In this document: positions 15,061 to 15,226 of the stretch, one piece after another
Numbering within the stretch: the first letter of the stretch is position 1
How the letters are laid out: every line of letters begins with the position of its first letter
Notes under the pieces: model-generated
The model's input: only the letters and a program-made list of their open reading frames with translations
What the model was told of the DNA's origin: nothing
Databases searched by the model: none
Source of the DNA: Peptoniphilus sp.
GTDB taxonomy: Bacteria > Bacillota > Clostridia > Tissierellales > Peptoniphilaceae
Direction of reading: 5' to 3'
NCBI GenBank assembly: GCA_029983555.1
Contig: JASBZH010000099.1
Coordinates: 1 to 15,226 of the forward strand
Length of the DNA stretch: 15,226 nt
Made by a program: the position numbers and the translations under genes

Positions 15061-15077
15061 TTTGACTATCTTTAACC
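15061..15077 (-). promoter_or_regulatory. CtsR operator, promoter-proximal box
   Basis: Minus strand GGTTAAA-GAT-AGTCAAA, 13 of 14 heptad positions matching the RGTCAAA-NAN-RGTCAAA consensus. It begins directly after the -10 hexamer and covers the predicted transcription start, a classic repression position. Confidence 0.85.
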
Positions 15078-15106
15078 ATTGTATTACAAAAAGTATTTCT
15101 TGTAAA
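15078..15106 (-). promoter_or_regulatory. Sigma-A promoter of the ctsR operon
   Basis: Minus strand TTTACA (15101-15106), exact 17-base spacer, TACAAT (15078-15083); each hexamer matches 5 of 6 consensus positions. The start is expected near 15071, giving a leader of about 60 bases that contains the downstream CtsR box. Confidence 0.85.
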
Positions 15107-15206
15107 CACCTAGTTGATAATTTATATTAATTAATTTTTTTAAAAACTACTTTTTACTTAAATATTTTGTGAGGAAGATTGTAAAATTAACTTAGCCACA
15201 TAAAAT

Positions 15207-15226
15207 AAAAAAAGAGTCATGCAACT
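15207..15226 (-). terminator. Possible 3' arm of a terminator cut by the window edge
   Basis: On the minus strand AGTTGCATGACTC runs straight into seven T (15207-15213). This looks like the second arm and U tract of a terminator for a gene beyond the right edge; the first arm is not in the window, so this cannot be confirmed. The AT-rich stretch between here and the ctsR promoter shows no gene. Confidence 0.3.

Noticed and set aside
15011..15109. A 33-residue N-terminal extension of CtsR from a GTG at 15109.
   Set aside because: It would start upstream of the -35 hexamer, encodes the CtsR operators, and lacks homology to the family, while ATG 15010 has a proper ribosome site.

Overview
The window is AT-rich (by eye about one-third G+C) and every convincing gene lies on the minus strand. 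Gene content and order (ctsR-mcsA-mcsB-clpC-radA, carD-yacL, and pheS-pheT-zapA-U32) point to a low-GC Firmicute. The strict-anaerobe style of the locus suggests a clostridium or a member of Tissierellia/Peptoniphilaceae. The lineage is inferred from synteny and composition only; there is no rRNA or other marker here.

Reading in the direction of transcription (right to left), there are three blocks. (1) Positions 15106 to about 7493 hold a class III stress and housekeeping cluster: the repressor ctsR, the adaptor mcsA, an McsB-family protein, the ClpC unfoldase, RadA, CarD and a membrane PIN-TRAM protein (YacL). It has a strong promoter with two CtsR operators in front of ctsR. A second promoter region lies before carD, and a clear intrinsic terminator follows yacL. 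(2) Positions 7459 to 5029 hold one secreted protein, a phosphodiester glycosidase (NAGPA) domain fused to copper-amine-oxidase-N-type repeats and an Asn/Gln-rich tail. It has its own promoter, decorated with two dyads, and its own terminator. (3) Positions 4956 to 1 hold a translation and division operon: PheS, PheT, ZapA and a U32-family RNA hydroxylation protein that runs off the left edge.

The first block is a protein quality-control circuit: CtsR represses the operon, McsA/McsB normally inactivate CtsR and mark proteins with phosphoarginine, and ClpC unfolds them for ClpP. The most striking observation is that the McsB here aligns along its whole length with the family but appears to have lost both catalytic carboxylates and several ATP-binding arginines. 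It keeps the phosphoarginine-sensing RDxxRA motif, while ClpC keeps its phosphoarginine pocket residues. It may be a pseudokinase that works only as a scaffold or sensor. Other points of note are two well-placed CtsR boxes, the absence of disA between radA and yacL (its place is taken by carD), and a paired-dyad promoter for the secreted glycosidase. No tRNA, rRNA, CRISPR array, insertion sequence or gene-free stretch longer than about 150 bases inside the window was seen.
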